This document shows positions 1-8,956 of a DNA stretch of 64,000 nucleotides, in pieces; positions within the stretch are counted from its first letter, which is position 1, and every line of letters starts with the position of its first letter. Under the pieces are notes generated by a model. It was not told the DNA's origin. It did no database searches and worked only from the letters and a program-made list of their open reading frames with translations. The position numbers and the translations under genes were made by a program. The stretch comes from Streptomyces composti. Its GTDB lineage: Bacteria > Actinomycetota > Actinomycetes > Streptomycetales > Streptomycetaceae. Location of the stretch: the NCBI RefSeq assembly GCF_012034205.1, contig NZ_JAATEM010000001.1, positions 248,001 to 312,000 on the forward strand, given 5' to 3'.

Positions 1-1531
1 CCTCCACCGCGGAGGCCTTCGCATGCCGGGCCACGTTGGACAACGTCTCGCGGAGCACCGCGAGCAGATGCTCGGCGTGCGCCGCGGGCACGCCCGTGTC
101 CAGCAGCCCGGTCATGCGCAGGGCGGGGCTGAAGCCCAGCACCTCGGCGGCCAGGTCGGTCTCCGCCAGCAGCTGCGCCCGCAGTTTCGGCCGCCCCTCG
201 GAGCGGTCGTGCTCCCGCAGGGCGTAGATGGTGGTCCGCACCGTCTTGACGGTGTCGTCGAGGTCGTCGATCACCCGCTGGACCCGCTTGGCCACGTCGG
301 GGCGGTCGTCCAGCCGGGCCAGCACGGAGTTGAGGGTCAGGCCCGAGGCGAACAGACGCTGGATGGCCAGGTCGTGCAGATCGCGGGCGATGCGGTCGCG
401 GTCGGTCAGCACCATCAGCTGCTCGGCCTCCCTGCGGTGCTCGGCGATCTCCAGCGCGAGCGCGGCCTGGTCGGCGAAGCCGCTGATCATCGTCATGGTG
501 GCATCGGAGAAGGTCTCGCCGCCCGGCATGTTGGCCACCTGCAGTACGCCGCGGACGTGCTCGCGGCCGCTGAGCGGCAGCAGGAAGCCCGGGCCCAGCC
601 GTACCCGGCTGGCGGAGCCGCTGCCCTCCTGGGGCTCCTGGGACAGCGCGCTGCTGGTGATCCGCTCACCGGTCCGGTGGACCTTCACGGCGAGCGAGGT
701 CTCCGGCAGCAGCAGTCCGCGCACCTCCTCGGCACCCTCGCCCTCGGCCGCCTCGATCACCAGCTCCCCGCCCTCGGCGATCGGCACCGCCACCGTCACC
801 AGATCCGCCCCGGCCAGCGACCGTACCGTCGCCGCCACCTGGTGCAGCACGGAGTCGGGCTCGGTCCCGGACAGCAGGCTGCGGGTCAGCTCGCTGCTGG
901 CGGCCTGCCACTGCTCACGGCGGCGCGTGTCCTCGTAGAGCCGGGCGTTGTCGATGGCGACACCGGCCGCCGCGGCCAGGGTGCGCAGCACCGCCTCGTC
1001 CTCGTCGTCGAACTCGCCCCCGTCGCGCTTGTCCGTCAGATACAGGTTGCCGAAGACGCGTCCGCGCACCCGGATCGGGGTACCGAGGAACGACGTCATG
1101 GGCGGATGCCCCTCGGGAAAGCCCACCGACTCCGGATGTCTGGTGAGGTCGGCCAGGCGCAGCGGCTCCGGCTCCCGGATCAGCAGGCCCAGGATGCCGC
1201 GCCCCTCCGGGTAGTGGCCGATCCGCTCGATGGTCTCCTCGTCCACGCCGACGGTGATGAACTGGGCGATCTTGCCCTCCTCGCCGAGCACGCCCAGCGC
1301 CCCGTACTCGGCGTCGACCAGGGTGACCGCGGACTCGGTGATGCGCCGCAGCACCACACCCAGGTCGAGATCGGAACCGATCGACAGCACCGCGTCCAGC
1401 AGGGTGTGCACCCGGTCACGGGTGGCCCGCACCTGCGCCACCTGCGCCTGCAGGCCCTCCAGCAGCTCGTCCAGCCGCAGCTGAGGTGCCCCCGGGCCGC
1501 GCCCGTGCCGTTCGACCGGACTGTCCACCAT
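1..1531 (-). CDS. GAF-domain sensor histidine kinase (C-terminus cut by window edge)
   Basis: About 510 residues are visible from an ATG at 1531. The order is a short N-terminal helix, two GAF domains (roughly residues 30-190 and 200-350) and a HisKA_3-type dimerisation segment with phospho-acceptor motif DRIARDLHDLAIQRLF. The ATPase domain is mostly beyond the left edge. The two tandem GAF domains resemble the DevS/DosS class of two-component kinases, which sense redox, oxygen or small ligands and phosphorylate a NarL-type regulator; no regulator is visible here. Cytoplasmic, no membrane segment seen. Family assignment is firm; the ligand and partner are unknown. Confidence 0.9.
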   Translation of the reverse strand, partial: MVDSPVERHGRGPGAPQLRLDELLEGLQAQVAQVRATRDRVHTLLDAVLSIGSDLDLGVVLRRITESAVTLVDAEYGALGVLGEEGKIAQFITVGVDEETIERIGHYPEGRGILGLLIREPEPLRLADLTRHPESVGFPEGHPPMTSFLGTPIRVRGRVFGNLYLTDKRDGGEFDDEDEAVLRTLAAAAGVAIDNARLYEDTRRREQWQAASSELTRSLLSGTEPDSVLHQVAATVRSLAGADLVTVAVPIAEGGELVIEAAEGEGAEEVRGLLLPETSLAVKVHRTGERITSSALSQEPQEGSGSASRVRLGPGFLLPLSGREHVRGVLQVANMPGGETFSDATMTMISGFADQAALALEIAEHRREAEQLMVLTDRDRIARDLHDLAIQRLFASGLTLNSVLARLDDRPDVAKRVQRVIDDLDDTVKTVRTTIYALREHDRSEGRPKLRAQLLAETDLAAEVLGFSPALRMTGLLDTGVPAAHAEHLLAVLRETLSNVARHAKASAVE

Positions 1532-1673
1532 TCCCGCTCCCTCCGGTGGGGGTACCGCAAGGCACCCCACCAGCATGCCCAACGGTCCTCCCCGCGCGCG
1601 AACGCTTGCCCAAGTACGCGCCGGCCGTGTGCCGTCCGGACATCGATCGTATGACGCCCCGTCCGGCGCCGGG

Positions 1674-2447
1674 TCAGCGGAGCAGCAGCTGGACGATGGC
1701 GACCGAGCCGACGGCGACGATGAAGACGCGCAGCGCGAAGGGAGGCAGCCGCCGCCCCACCTTCGCGCCGACCTGGCCACCCAGCGCGGACCCGACGGCG
1801 ATCAGCAGCACGGCGGACCAGTCGAAGTCGGCGACGAACAGGAAGAACAGCGCCGCGATGGTGTTCACGATCGCGGCGAGGACGTTCTTCACCGCGTTCA
1901 GGCGCTGCAGGGTGTCGTCGAGCAGCATCCCCATCAGGGACAGGTAGATGATCCCCTGCGCCGCGGTGAAGTAGCCGCCGTAGACGCTGGCGAGCAGCAG
2001 CGAGCCGAAGAGGACGGGACCGCCGTGGGAGACGGCGGAGGTGCCGTTGCGCTCCCGGCGGCGCTGCACGGCCGCCGAGAGGCGCGGCTGGAAGATCACC
2101 AGCACCAGGGCGAGGGCGACCAGGACGGGAACGATCGTCTCGAAGGCGGTCTCGGGCAGCATCAGCAGCAGGACCGCGCCCGCCAGACCGCCGGTCGCGG
2201 AGGCCCCTGCGAGTCTCAGCACCAGGCTGCGCTGCCCCTTCAGCTCCGCCCGGTAGCCGATGGCGCCGCTGACCGACCCGGGGATCAGACCGAGGGCGTT
2301 GGACACCGTGGCGGTCACCGGCGGCAGTCCGGTGGCGAGCAGCACCGGGAACGTGATCAGGGTGCCCGAGCCGACGATCGTGTTGATGGTGCCGGCGCCG
2401 ATTCCGGCAGCGAGGACCGCCAGAGCCTCCCAGATGGACAAAGCCAT
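1674..2447 (-). CDS. TSUP (TauE/SafE) family membrane permease
   Basis: 257 residues starting at the ATG at 2447, chosen because an AAGGAG ribosome site lies just upstream; an upstream in-frame start would add a poorly hydrophobic leader. The protein has about eight hydrophobic segments and the family-typical glycine-rich repeats (AAGIGAGTINTIVGSGTLI near the N-terminus, and a related second-half repeat around GGQVGAKVGRRL). TSUP proteins move anions such as sulfite, sulfonates or organic acids across the membrane. It is divergent from the PAS/HTH regulator at 2652 with a shared promoter region, so the regulator probably controls it. The transported substrate is not deducible. Confidence 0.88.
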   Translation of the reverse strand: MALSIWEALAVLAAGIGAGTINTIVGSGTLITFPVLLATGLPPVTATVSNALGLIPGSVSGAIGYRAELKGQRSLVLRLAGASATGGLAGAVLLLMLPETAFETIVPVLVALALVLVIFQPRLSAAVQRRRERNGTSAVSHGGPVLFGSLLLASVYGGYFTAAQGIIYLSLMGMLLDDTLQRLNAVKNVLAAIVNTIAALFFLFVADFDWSAVLLIAVGSALGGQVGAKVGRRLPPFALRVFIVAVGSVAIVQLLLR

Positions 2448-2597
2448 CTCCTTCGCGTCGCGGGTACGCCTCCCCGCCCTGCAGGTCGAGGGGCCGGTTC
2501 CGATCATCCATGAGCGGATCGGGGGGCGAGCGGCGGGGGGCCCGGCGGTCGGGCTCGACACGTTTTGCCCGGGGTGCTGTACACATCATCCAGTGGT

Positions 2598-2612
2598 TGG
2601 ACATATAGTCCA
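2598..2612. promoter_or_regulatory. Inverted repeat TGGACATATAGTCCA, candidate operator
   Basis: A perfect 5-bp inverted repeat (TGGAC / GTCCA) with an AT-only spacer sits in the divergent promoter region between the TSUP permease and the PAS/HTH regulator, 40 bp before the regulator start. Its position and symmetry suit a dimeric repressor or activator site. Which protein binds is inference. Confidence 0.4.
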
Positions 2613-2651
2613 GGTGTCGATCCGGGAACCGTGCGGACGAGGGGAGTGGGC

Positions 2652-3431
2652 ATGGCAGCCGACGAGGCGCGGCTCGGCGCCGAGCGCGACGCGATCCTGG
2701 CGGCGCTGCGGCCGGTCGTCGAGGGGCTCGCGGCCACCTTCGGACCGGTGTGCGAGGTGGTGCTGCACGACTACCGGCGCCCGGAGGCGTCCGTGATCGC
2801 CGTGGCCGGATCGGTGACCGGCCGGTCCGTCGGCGGGGCGATGAGCGAGATCGGGATGCGGATGCTCGCCCGCGGCGAGGAGGCGCAGAACGAACTCAAC
2901 CAGCTCACCCGCACCCGCACCGGGACGCTGGTGAAGTCCTCCACCATGCCGCTGCGCGACTCCACCGGCGCGGTCTTCGGCGCCCTGTGCGTCAACATCG
3001 ACGCCGGGGCCGTCGGGCAGGCGCACGCCCTGCTCGGCGCGCTCGCCGGCCTCGGCACCGGCCCCGCGGCCGATCCGCCGGCGACCACCTTCGGCAACGA
3101 CATCGGCTCGGTGGTGGACGCCGTCATCGACGCCCACCCACTGCGCCGGCACCGCGGCTGGGCACAGCTCGACCGCGCCGAACGGCTGCGGCTCTTCCGC
3201 GACCTGGAGGCGAGCGGGGTGTTCGCCGTCCGGCGCTCGGTCGAGCAGGTCGCGTCCCGGCTCGGCATCTCCCGCGCCTCCGCCTACAGCTACCTCTCCC
3301 AGGCCCGGAACGGGGAGCCTGCCGAGAACGAGGCCGGCCCCCCGCACCCCCCGGCCGCGCCCGGCGCGCGCTCCCGGTCCGGCACCCCGAACACATCCGC
3401 CGATCCCGCCCCACCCGGAGGCCCCGCATGA
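2652..3431 (+). CDS. PAS_6/HTH_22 (DauR/YheO-like) transcriptional regulator
   Basis: 259 residues from the ATG at 2652. The N-terminal half (about residues 15-130) matches the YheO-like PAS_6 domain (FGPVCEVVLHDY, then SSTMPLRDSTGAVFGALCVNID). The C-terminal half carries the HTH_22 helix-turn-helix (RRSVEQVASRLGISRASAYSYL), followed by a disordered Pro/Ala-rich tail. The stop overlaps the start of the next gene by ATGA, so the regulator and the PLP lyase are translationally coupled. Relatives such as DauR regulate catabolism of D-amino acids or hydroxyaspartate, which fits the downstream enzyme. It is divergent from a permease, so a small uptake-and-catabolism module is likely. Confidence 0.88.
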   Translation: MAADEARLGAERDAILAALRPVVEGLAATFGPVCEVVLHDYRRPEASVIAVAGSVTGRSVGGAMSEIGMRMLARGEEAQNELNQLTRTRTGTLVKSSTMPLRDSTGAVFGALCVNIDAGAVGQAHALLGALAGLGTGPAADPPATTFGNDIGSVVDAVIDAHPLRRHRGWAQLDRAERLRLFRDLEASGVFAVRRSVEQVASRLGISRASAYSYLSQARNGEPAENEAGPPHPPAAPGARSRSGTPNTSADPAPPGGPA

Positions 3432-4405
3432 CGACCACCAGCCAGCCGGTGACCCTGGACGACGTCCGCTCCGCCGCCGAGCGCCTCAAGGGCGTCGCCC
3501 ACCGCACCCCGGTGCTGCGCTCCCGCACGCTGGACGAAAGGGCCGGCGCCGAGATCCACCTCAAGTGCGAGAACTTCCAGCGGGTCGGCGCCTTCAAGTT
3601 CCGCGGCGCCTACAACGCGGCCTCCCGGCTCACCCCCGAGCAGCTGTCCCGGGGCATCGCCGCCTACTCCTCCGGCAACCACGCCCAGGCGGTCGCGCTC
3701 GCCGCCTGGGAGCTCGGCACCCGTGCCGTCATCGTCATGCCCGAGGACGCGCCGCCGTCCAAGCGGGCGGCCACCGAGGGGTACGGAGCGGAGATCGTCA
3801 CCTACGACCGCTACACCGGCGACCGGGTGGCCATCGCCGAGGCGCTCGCCGCCGAACGGGGCCTCACCCTGATCCCGCCCTACGAGCATCCGCACGTCAT
3901 GGCAGGACAGGGCACGGCCGCCCTGGAACTGCTGGAGGAGGCGGGCGCGCTGGACCTGCTGCTCGCCCCGGTGGGCGGCGGCGGTCTGATCGCCGGCTGC
4001 GCCACCGCCGTCAAGGGGCTCCGGCCCGGGGCGCGGGTCATCGGGGTCGAGCCCGAGGCGGGTGACGACACCAGACGGTCGCTGGAGGCCGGACACCGGG
4101 TGACCATCCCCGTTCCGCGCACCATCGCCGACGGGCAGGCCCTGCCCACCCCCGGAGAGCTGACCTTCTCGGTCAACCGGCGGCTGCTGGACGGGGTCGT
4201 CACGGTCGGCGAGGACGAGATCAGGGACGCCATGCGCTTCGCCTTCGAGCGTCTGAAGATCGTCCTGGAGCCGAGCGGGGCCACCCCGCTGGCCGCGCTG
4301 CTCACCGGCCGGGCGGGCGCGCTGGCCGGCCGGGTCGGGGTGATCCTCTCCGGCGGGAACATCGACACCGAGCGCTTCGCCAGGCTCTGCGGCCCCGGCG
4401 CCTGA
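3428..4405 (+). CDS. PLP-dependent threonine/serine dehydratase or hydroxyaspartate ammonia-lyase
   Basis: 325 residues, fold type II PLP enzyme. The Schiff-base lysine lies in FKFRGAYNA, the PLP-phosphate loop is GGGGLIAG, and SSGNHAQ is the substrate loop. The length equals that of serine racemase, biodegradative threonine dehydratase and threo-3-hydroxyaspartate ammonia-lyase, which lack the C-terminal ACT domain of biosynthetic IlvA. It starts inside the stop codon of the DauR-like regulator (ATGA), implying co-regulation. The regulator type favours a D-amino-acid or hydroxyaspartate substrate over L-threonine, but this is inference. It would release ammonia and a 2-oxo acid in the cytoplasm. 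Confidence 0.9.
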   Translation: MTTTSQPVTLDDVRSAAERLKGVAHRTPVLRSRTLDERAGAEIHLKCENFQRVGAFKFRGAYNAASRLTPEQLSRGIAAYSSGNHAQAVALAAWELGTRAVIVMPEDAPPSKRAATEGYGAEIVTYDRYTGDRVAIAEALAAERGLTLIPPYEHPHVMAGQGTAALELLEEAGALDLLLAPVGGGGLIAGCATAVKGLRPGARVIGVEPEAGDDTRRSLEAGHRVTIPVPRTIADGQALPTPGELTFSVNRRLLDGVVTVGEDEIRDAMRFAFERLKIVLEPSGATPLAALLTGRAGALAGRVGVILSGGNIDTERFARLCGPGA

Positions 4406-4565
4406 CGCCCCCGGGCGGGCCCGTCACCCGAATGGCGCCGCCGAGTTGCCGGGCGGACGATGGAGTGGCGGGCCCAGGCCGTGCACGCCCACCGGGGCCG
4501 CGTGTCACGCGGTCACGTGAGCATGCCGGGCGAGGTCGCCAGGGCCACCGGAAGGGAGAAGGGCC

Positions 4566-4925
4566 ATGCTGGAGGTCAAGACGCTGGACAAGCCGGACGA
4601 GCGGCGCGACTTCCCCAGGGGACACCTCGAAGCGGTGCACCTGACGGGGCTGGACTTCGCGGTGGCCACGTTCGAACCGGGGTGGCGCTGGACGGAGTCC
4701 GTCGGCCCCATCGCCGGGACCGAGCTGTGCGAGATCCACCACAACGGCTACGTCGTGCAGGGCCGGCTGCACATCCGGATGAACGACGGCGCCGAGAGCG
4801 AAGTGGGCCCCGGGGACGTCTTCGTCTGCCCGCCGGGCCACGACGCCTGGGTCGTCGGCGACGAGCAGGTCGTGGTGTACGACTTCGCGGGCACCATGGC
4901 GCAGGAGTACGCGAAGAAGGAGTAG
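4566..4925 (+). CDS. Cupin-domain protein
   Basis: 119 residues with a single beta-barrel cupin. Motif 1 is around CEIHHNGYVVQGRLHIRMND and motif 2 around GPGDVFVCPPGHDAWVVGDE, so His and Glu/Asp metal ligands are partly present. The start at 4566 follows a GGGAGAAGG ribosome site. Related small cupins annotated in actinomycetes have no assigned reaction. It sits alone between the PLP lyase and a methyltransferase with gaps of over 100 bp on each side, so no operon role can be claimed. Confidence 0.85.
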   Translation: MLEVKTLDKPDERRDFPRGHLEAVHLTGLDFAVATFEPGWRWTESVGPIAGTELCEIHHNGYVVQGRLHIRMNDGAESEVGPGDVFVCPPGHDAWVVGDEQVVVYDFAGTMAQEYAKKE

Positions 4926-5036
4926 TACCAGCACTGCACGGAGTGCTGACACCCCGGAGACCCGGCCAGGAAACCGAAGGCGCAGCGCTGGGCCGCGCGC
5001 CTTCTGGGCCGTGCCGTGAACCGTCGAGGAGCGCTG

Positions 5037-5885
5037 ATGGGCAACGGAAGTGACACGGCCGCGGCCGACCGTGCCCTGAAGGACAAGCACCGCGCGATGT
5101 GGGCTCAGGGCGACTACCCGAGCGTGGCCGCCGAGATGATCCCCGGTCTCGGGGAGATCCTGGTCCGGGCGGCCGGGGTGAGCCCGGGGGACCGGGTCCT
5201 CGACGTGGCGGCCGGTACGGGGAACGCCGCCATCCCCGCGGCACTGGCCGGAGCCGAGGTGGTCGCCTCCGACCTGACCCCCGAACTGCTGGAGACCGGG
5301 CGGCGGCTGGCCGAGCAGCGGGGCGCCGAGCTGCGCTGGCAGGAGGCCGACGCCGAGGCCCTGCCCTTCGACGACGGCTCCTTCGACGTGGTGCTCTCCT
5401 GCGTCGGCGTCATGTTCGCCCCGCACCACCAGAAGGCCGCCGACGAGCTGCTGCGCATCTGCCGCCCCGGTGGCACCGTGGCACTGCTGAGCTGGACGCC
5501 ACAGGGGTTCCTCGGCCGCATGCTCGCCGCGATGAAGCCCTACGCCCCGCCGCCCCCGCCGGGTGCGCAGCCGCCGCCGCTGTGGGGCGACGAGAGTCAT
5601 GTGCGTGCGCTGTTCGGCGACCGGATCACCCAAGTGACGGCCGAGCGGCGCATGCTCACGGTGGACCGCTTCGCCTCGCCCGAGGAGTGGCGGGACTACT
5701 TCAAGCAGCGCTACGGCCCCACGATCAGCGTCTACCAGGCGATCGGCGACGACGCCGGGCGTGCCGCCGCCCTGGACCGGGACCTGGCGGAGCTCGCCCG
5801 GAGCCACGACCGGGGGGCGGGCACGGACGGCACGGTGATGGACTGGGAGTACCTGCTGTTCACCGCCCGCCGCGCCGACGCCTGA
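5037..5885 (+). CDS. Class I SAM-dependent methyltransferase (Methyltransf_11 type)
   Basis: 282 residues. SAM motif I is VLDVAAGTGNAAI, followed by an acidic residue at the end of strand 2 (VVASDLTPELLE), motif II/post-I around DAEALPFDDGSFDVVLSCVGV and motif III RPGGTVALLSW. The ATG at 5037 was chosen over an upstream in-frame start because GAGGA lies six bases before it. A proline-rich loop (PYAPPPPPGAQPPP) precedes the C-terminal region. The methyl acceptor cannot be inferred. It converges on the VWA gene with a gap of only 40 bp. Confidence 0.87.
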   Translation: MGNGSDTAAADRALKDKHRAMWAQGDYPSVAAEMIPGLGEILVRAAGVSPGDRVLDVAAGTGNAAIPAALAGAEVVASDLTPELLETGRRLAEQRGAELRWQEADAEALPFDDGSFDVVLSCVGVMFAPHHQKAADELLRICRPGGTVALLSWTPQGFLGRMLAAMKPYAPPPPPGAQPPPLWGDESHVRALFGDRITQVTAERRMLTVDRFASPEEWRDYFKQRYGPTISVYQAIGDDAGRAAALDRDLAELARSHDRGAGTDGTVMDWEYLLFTARRADA

Positions 5886-5925
5886 CGCCCGGCCCCACGG
5901 CCCGGCCCGGGAACGTGGCCGGACC

Positions 5926-7284
5926 TCACACCGGCAGCAGCCGCCCCACCAGCGCGCTCAACTGCCGTACGTTGCGGCACTCGTGCATCTCGACGAGCTC
6001 GGCGTACGCCGGCGCCGCCGAGTCGCCGGTGCCCCAGCGGGAGCGCTGCTCGGGGTTGAGCCAGTACACCCGCCGGGCGCGGGCGGTGATCCCGGCCAGC
6101 GCGGGGAGGTTCGGGTCCCCCATGTTGTTGCGGGCGTCGCCGAGCACGAACACCGTGGTGCGCGGGCCCACGGCATCCGCGTACCGCTCGGTGAACTCGC
6201 CGAGCGCGGCGCCGTAGTCACTGCTGCCGTGCCACGAGGTGAGGGCCGCCTCGCCCCTGATGCGGGCGCCGAGACCCTCCGGGTCGGCCGCACCGTGCAC
6301 CAGCAGGCCCGTCACCTCGTCGACACGGTTGACGAAGGCGAACACCCGCACCTTGCTGAACTGGTCGTGCAGCGCCTGCACCAGCAGCATGGTGAAGTCG
6401 GAGAAGCCCGACACCGAGCCGGACACGTCGCACAGCAGCACCAGCTCCGGCCGCGCGGGACGGCGGCGGCGCAGCACCGGACGCATCGGCACCCCGCCGG
6501 TGGACAGCGAGGCGCGCAGGGTGCGCCGCAGATCGATGCTGCCGCGCGCCGCCCGGCGCCGCCGTGCGGCCAGCCGGGTCGCCAGCTTCCGCGCCAGCGG
6601 CTGGACCGTCCGGCGCAGCTCGGCCAGCCGTTCCTTGCCCGCGAACAGGAAGTCCACACGGTCCGCCGTCGGTGCCACCGCCCGCCGGGCGATCTCGTCC
6701 CGGCCCCGCCGCTCGGCCACCCGGCGCCGGGCCTCCGCTGTCACCATCCGCCGGAACTCCTCGATGCGCCGCCGGATCTCGTCCTCCAGCAGCCGGTCGC
6801 CGAACCCGGTGGAGCCGCCCCGGGCCCGCACCTCGTCCCGCACCCGTGCCAGCAGGGTCTGGGGGCGCAGCCGGTCCAGCGTCTGGTACGAGGACCAGCC
6901 GTCCGAGGCGGGCGAAGCGCCGTAGCCGCCGAAACCGTCGACGGCCTCGATCGCCAGCCGGCGCATCAGTGCGGTGTCGTCGTCGGCGAGCGCGGCGGCC
7001 AGACGGTCGCGCAGCTCCTCCCGGCCGGCGGGCTCCACGTCCGGCGCGCCGACGCCGCTCGGGAAGTACAGGTCGAAGACCGCGTCGAACACCGGCCGCG
7101 CACCGGCCGAGTGCAGCAGGGTCGCCGCAAGGCCCTCGCGCAGCAGCTCGCGGTCGGCGAGGCCGAGCTCCCGGACCGCCTGCGCCGCGTCCACCGTCTC
7201 ACCGGTGCCGATGCGCAGGCCGTGCGCGCGCAGCGCGTCGACCAGCCCGGTCAGGCGGGAGGCGAGATCCGCGGAGGTGGTCAC
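5926..7284 (-). CDS. VWA domain protein of the CoxE/MoxR-associated type
   Basis: 452 residues from a GTG at 7284 that overlaps the stop of the MoxR gene by four bases (GTGA). The C-terminal half is a von Willebrand A domain with the MIDAS motif DVSGS and downstream Thr/Asp ligands; the N-terminal half is helical and charged. No signal peptide. VWA proteins of this class work with MoxR AAA+ ATPases as metal-dependent chaperones that insert cofactors or remodel enzyme complexes, for example CoxD/CoxE in CO dehydrogenase maturation. No CODH genes are nearby, so the client is unknown. Confidence 0.87.
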   Translation of the reverse strand: MTTSADLASRLTGLVDALRAHGLRIGTGETVDAAQAVRELGLADRELLREGLAATLLHSAGARPVFDAVFDLYFPSGVGAPDVEPAGREELRDRLAAALADDDTALMRRLAIEAVDGFGGYGASPASDGWSSYQTLDRLRPQTLLARVRDEVRARGGSTGFGDRLLEDEIRRRIEEFRRMVTAEARRRVAERRGRDEIARRAVAPTADRVDFLFAGKERLAELRRTVQPLARKLATRLAARRRRAARGSIDLRRTLRASLSTGGVPMRPVLRRRRPARPELVLLCDVSGSVSGFSDFTMLLVQALHDQFSKVRVFAFVNRVDEVTGLLVHGAADPEGLGARIRGEAALTSWHGSSDYGAALGEFTERYADAVGPRTTVFVLGDARNNMGDPNLPALAGITARARRVYWLNPEQRSRWGTGDSAAPAYAELVEMHECRNVRQLSALVGRLLPV

Positions 7285-8138
7285 ACCGCGTCCAGGTCGA
7301 GCTTGGCCTGCGCCTTCAGCACGTCGTCCTGGTGCTTGAGGATCACGCCCAGGCTGTCGCGCACCACCGTCTCGTCGAGGGTGTCGGCGCCCAGGGCCAG
7401 CAGGGTGCGGGCCCAGTCGACGGTCTCGGCGACGGACGGCACCTTCCGCAGGTCCATCGCCCGCAGCGCGCCCACCACCCGGACCACGGACTCGGCGAGC
7501 GCCGCGTCGATCCCCGGCACCTTCAGGTGCACGATCCGCCGCTCCGACTCGGCGTCGGGGAAGCCGATGTGCAGGAACAGGCAGCGGCGGCGCAGCGCCT
7601 CGGACAGCTCGCGGGTGGCGTTGGAGGTGAGGACGACGAAGGGGCGGCGGGTCGCCGTCACCGTGCCCAGCTCCGGGACGGTCACCTGGAAGTCGCTGAG
7701 CACCTCGAGCAGCAGCGCCTCGACCTCGACGTCCGCCTTGTCCATCTCGTCGATCAGCAGCACCTTCGCCTCGTCGCCGCGGATCGCGGTCAGCAGCGGG
7801 CGGGGGAGCAGGAACTCCTCGCTGAAGATGTCCGTGCGCGTCTCGTCCCAGCTCTCGTCCCGTCCTGCGCTGATGCGCAGCAGCTGCTTGGCGTGGTTCC
7901 ACTCGTACAGCGCCCGGGACTCGTCGACGCCCTCGTAGCACTGCAGCCGCACCAGCCGGGCCCCGGCGACCCGGGCGACCGCCTTGGCCAGCTCGGTCTT
8001 GCCGACCCCGGCGGGCCCCTCCACCAGCAGCGGCTTGCCGAGCCGGTCGGCCAGGAAGACGGTGGTGGCGACCGCGGGGGAGGCGAGATAGCCGGCCTCC
8101 GCGAGGCGGGCGGAGACGTCGTCGACGGAAGTGAACAT
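7281..8138 (-). CDS. MoxR-family AAA+ ATPase
   Basis: 285 residues. Walker A is GPAGVGKTELAKA, Walker B is LLIDEMDKAD, and sensor/arginine-finger regions follow (LTSNATRELSEALRRRC). The ATG at 8138 is the conservative start; a GTG at 8162 would add eight residues and neither has a strong ribosome site. It is the first gene of a two-gene unit with the VWA protein, coupled by a GTGA overlap. The pair is a typical MoxR-VWA chaperone module acting in the cytoplasm. Confidence 0.88.
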   Translation of the reverse strand: MFTSVDDVSARLAEAGYLASPAVATTVFLADRLGKPLLVEGPAGVGKTELAKAVARVAGARLVRLQCYEGVDESRALYEWNHAKQLLRISAGRDESWDETRTDIFSEEFLLPRPLLTAIRGDEAKVLLIDEMDKADVEVEALLLEVLSDFQVTVPELGTVTATRRPFVVLTSNATRELSEALRRRCLFLHIGFPDAESERRIVHLKVPGIDAALAESVVRVVGALRAMDLRKVPSVAETVDWARTLLALGADTLDETVVRDSLGVILKHQDDVLKAQAKLDLDAV

Positions 8139-8242
8139 GGCACTATCCAAGCGCTTGCTCACCGCCGGATCAATGGGTGGGTGCCCCAGGAAGCCCGTCG
8201 GTGCACCAGGGAGCCCGGGGTGCGCGCATCAGGGTCCTCGGT

Positions 8243-8271
8243 GCGTGCCGAAGGATCACCCTCCGGCACGC
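8243..8271 (-). terminator. Stem-loop downstream of lutC
   Basis: An 8-bp perfect stem (GCGTGCCG / CGGCACGC) with a 13-nt loop lies 17 bp beyond the lutC stop. There is no T-tract, as is common in Streptomyces, so it is a possible terminator for the lut operon. Confidence 0.4.
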
Positions 8272-8287
8272 GGCGGACCTCGGGGTG

Positions 8288-8956
8288 CTACGAGCCGTCC
8301 GTGCCGCTCGGCAGGCCGGTCACCAGCACCACCTCCAGGGTGCGCGGGCCGTGCACCCCTTCGACCCGGTCCAGTTCGATGTCGCTGGTGGCCGAGGGGC
8401 CCGAGATCCACGTCAGCGGGCGCACCGGGTCGAGGCGTTCGAGCGCCTGCGGCACGGAGGAGACCACCTGGCCGGGCACCCGCACCACACAGATGTGGTG
8501 GTCGGGGATCAGCGTGATGCGGCGCCGGCCCTGGTCGGGGGAGCCGTCCAGGACGATGGTGCCCGTCTCGGCGACGGCGACCGCACAGGCGGTCACCACG
8601 CTGTCCACCCGGTCCAGTTCGCCCGGTGTCTGCTCCGCCCGGTCCACCACCCGCCGTACGTCCGTCTCCGCCAGCCAGCTCTCGTCCAGGCCCGGCGGGA
8701 CCACGACCGACGTGGCGCCGCGCCGGTGCAGCAGCGCGGCGACGGTCCCGGCGAGCCCCCCGGCGTCCGTGCGGTGCACCAGGGCGCGGTAGTCGGCCAG
8801 GTTCTCGGCGAGCAGCTCCACCGTCTCCTCGGTGCTCCGCTCGCCGTGCTCGCGCAGGTAGCCGCGGGGGACCGCCTGCTCGTAGGGGGTGTCGTCGCCG
8901 GGCACGTCGGCCAGTGCACGACGCACCCGGCCCAGGATCCGTTCCCTGCTGCTCAC
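8288..8956 (-). CDS. lutC: LutC-like LUD-domain protein of L-lactate utilisation
   Basis: 222 residues from a GTG at 8956 that overlaps the lutB stop by GTGA. It consists of a LUD domain (formerly DUF162), with the characteristic AETGTIVLDG and IPDHHICVVRVPGQVV strands. In Bacillus subtilis the LutABC complex oxidises L-lactate to pyruvate in the cytoplasm, and LutC is a required subunit of unclear catalytic role. Last gene of the lutABC operon, followed by a stem-loop. Confidence is high because all three subunits are present in order. Confidence 0.93.
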   Translation of the reverse strand: MSSRERILGRVRRALADVPGDDTPYEQAVPRGYLREHGERSTEETVELLAENLADYRALVHRTDAGGLAGTVAALLHRRGATSVVVPPGLDESWLAETDVRRVVDRAEQTPGELDRVDSVVTACAVAVAETGTIVLDGSPDQGRRRITLIPDHHICVVRVPGQVVSSVPQALERLDPVRPLTWISGPSATSDIELDRVEGVHGPRTLEVVLVTGLPSGTDGS

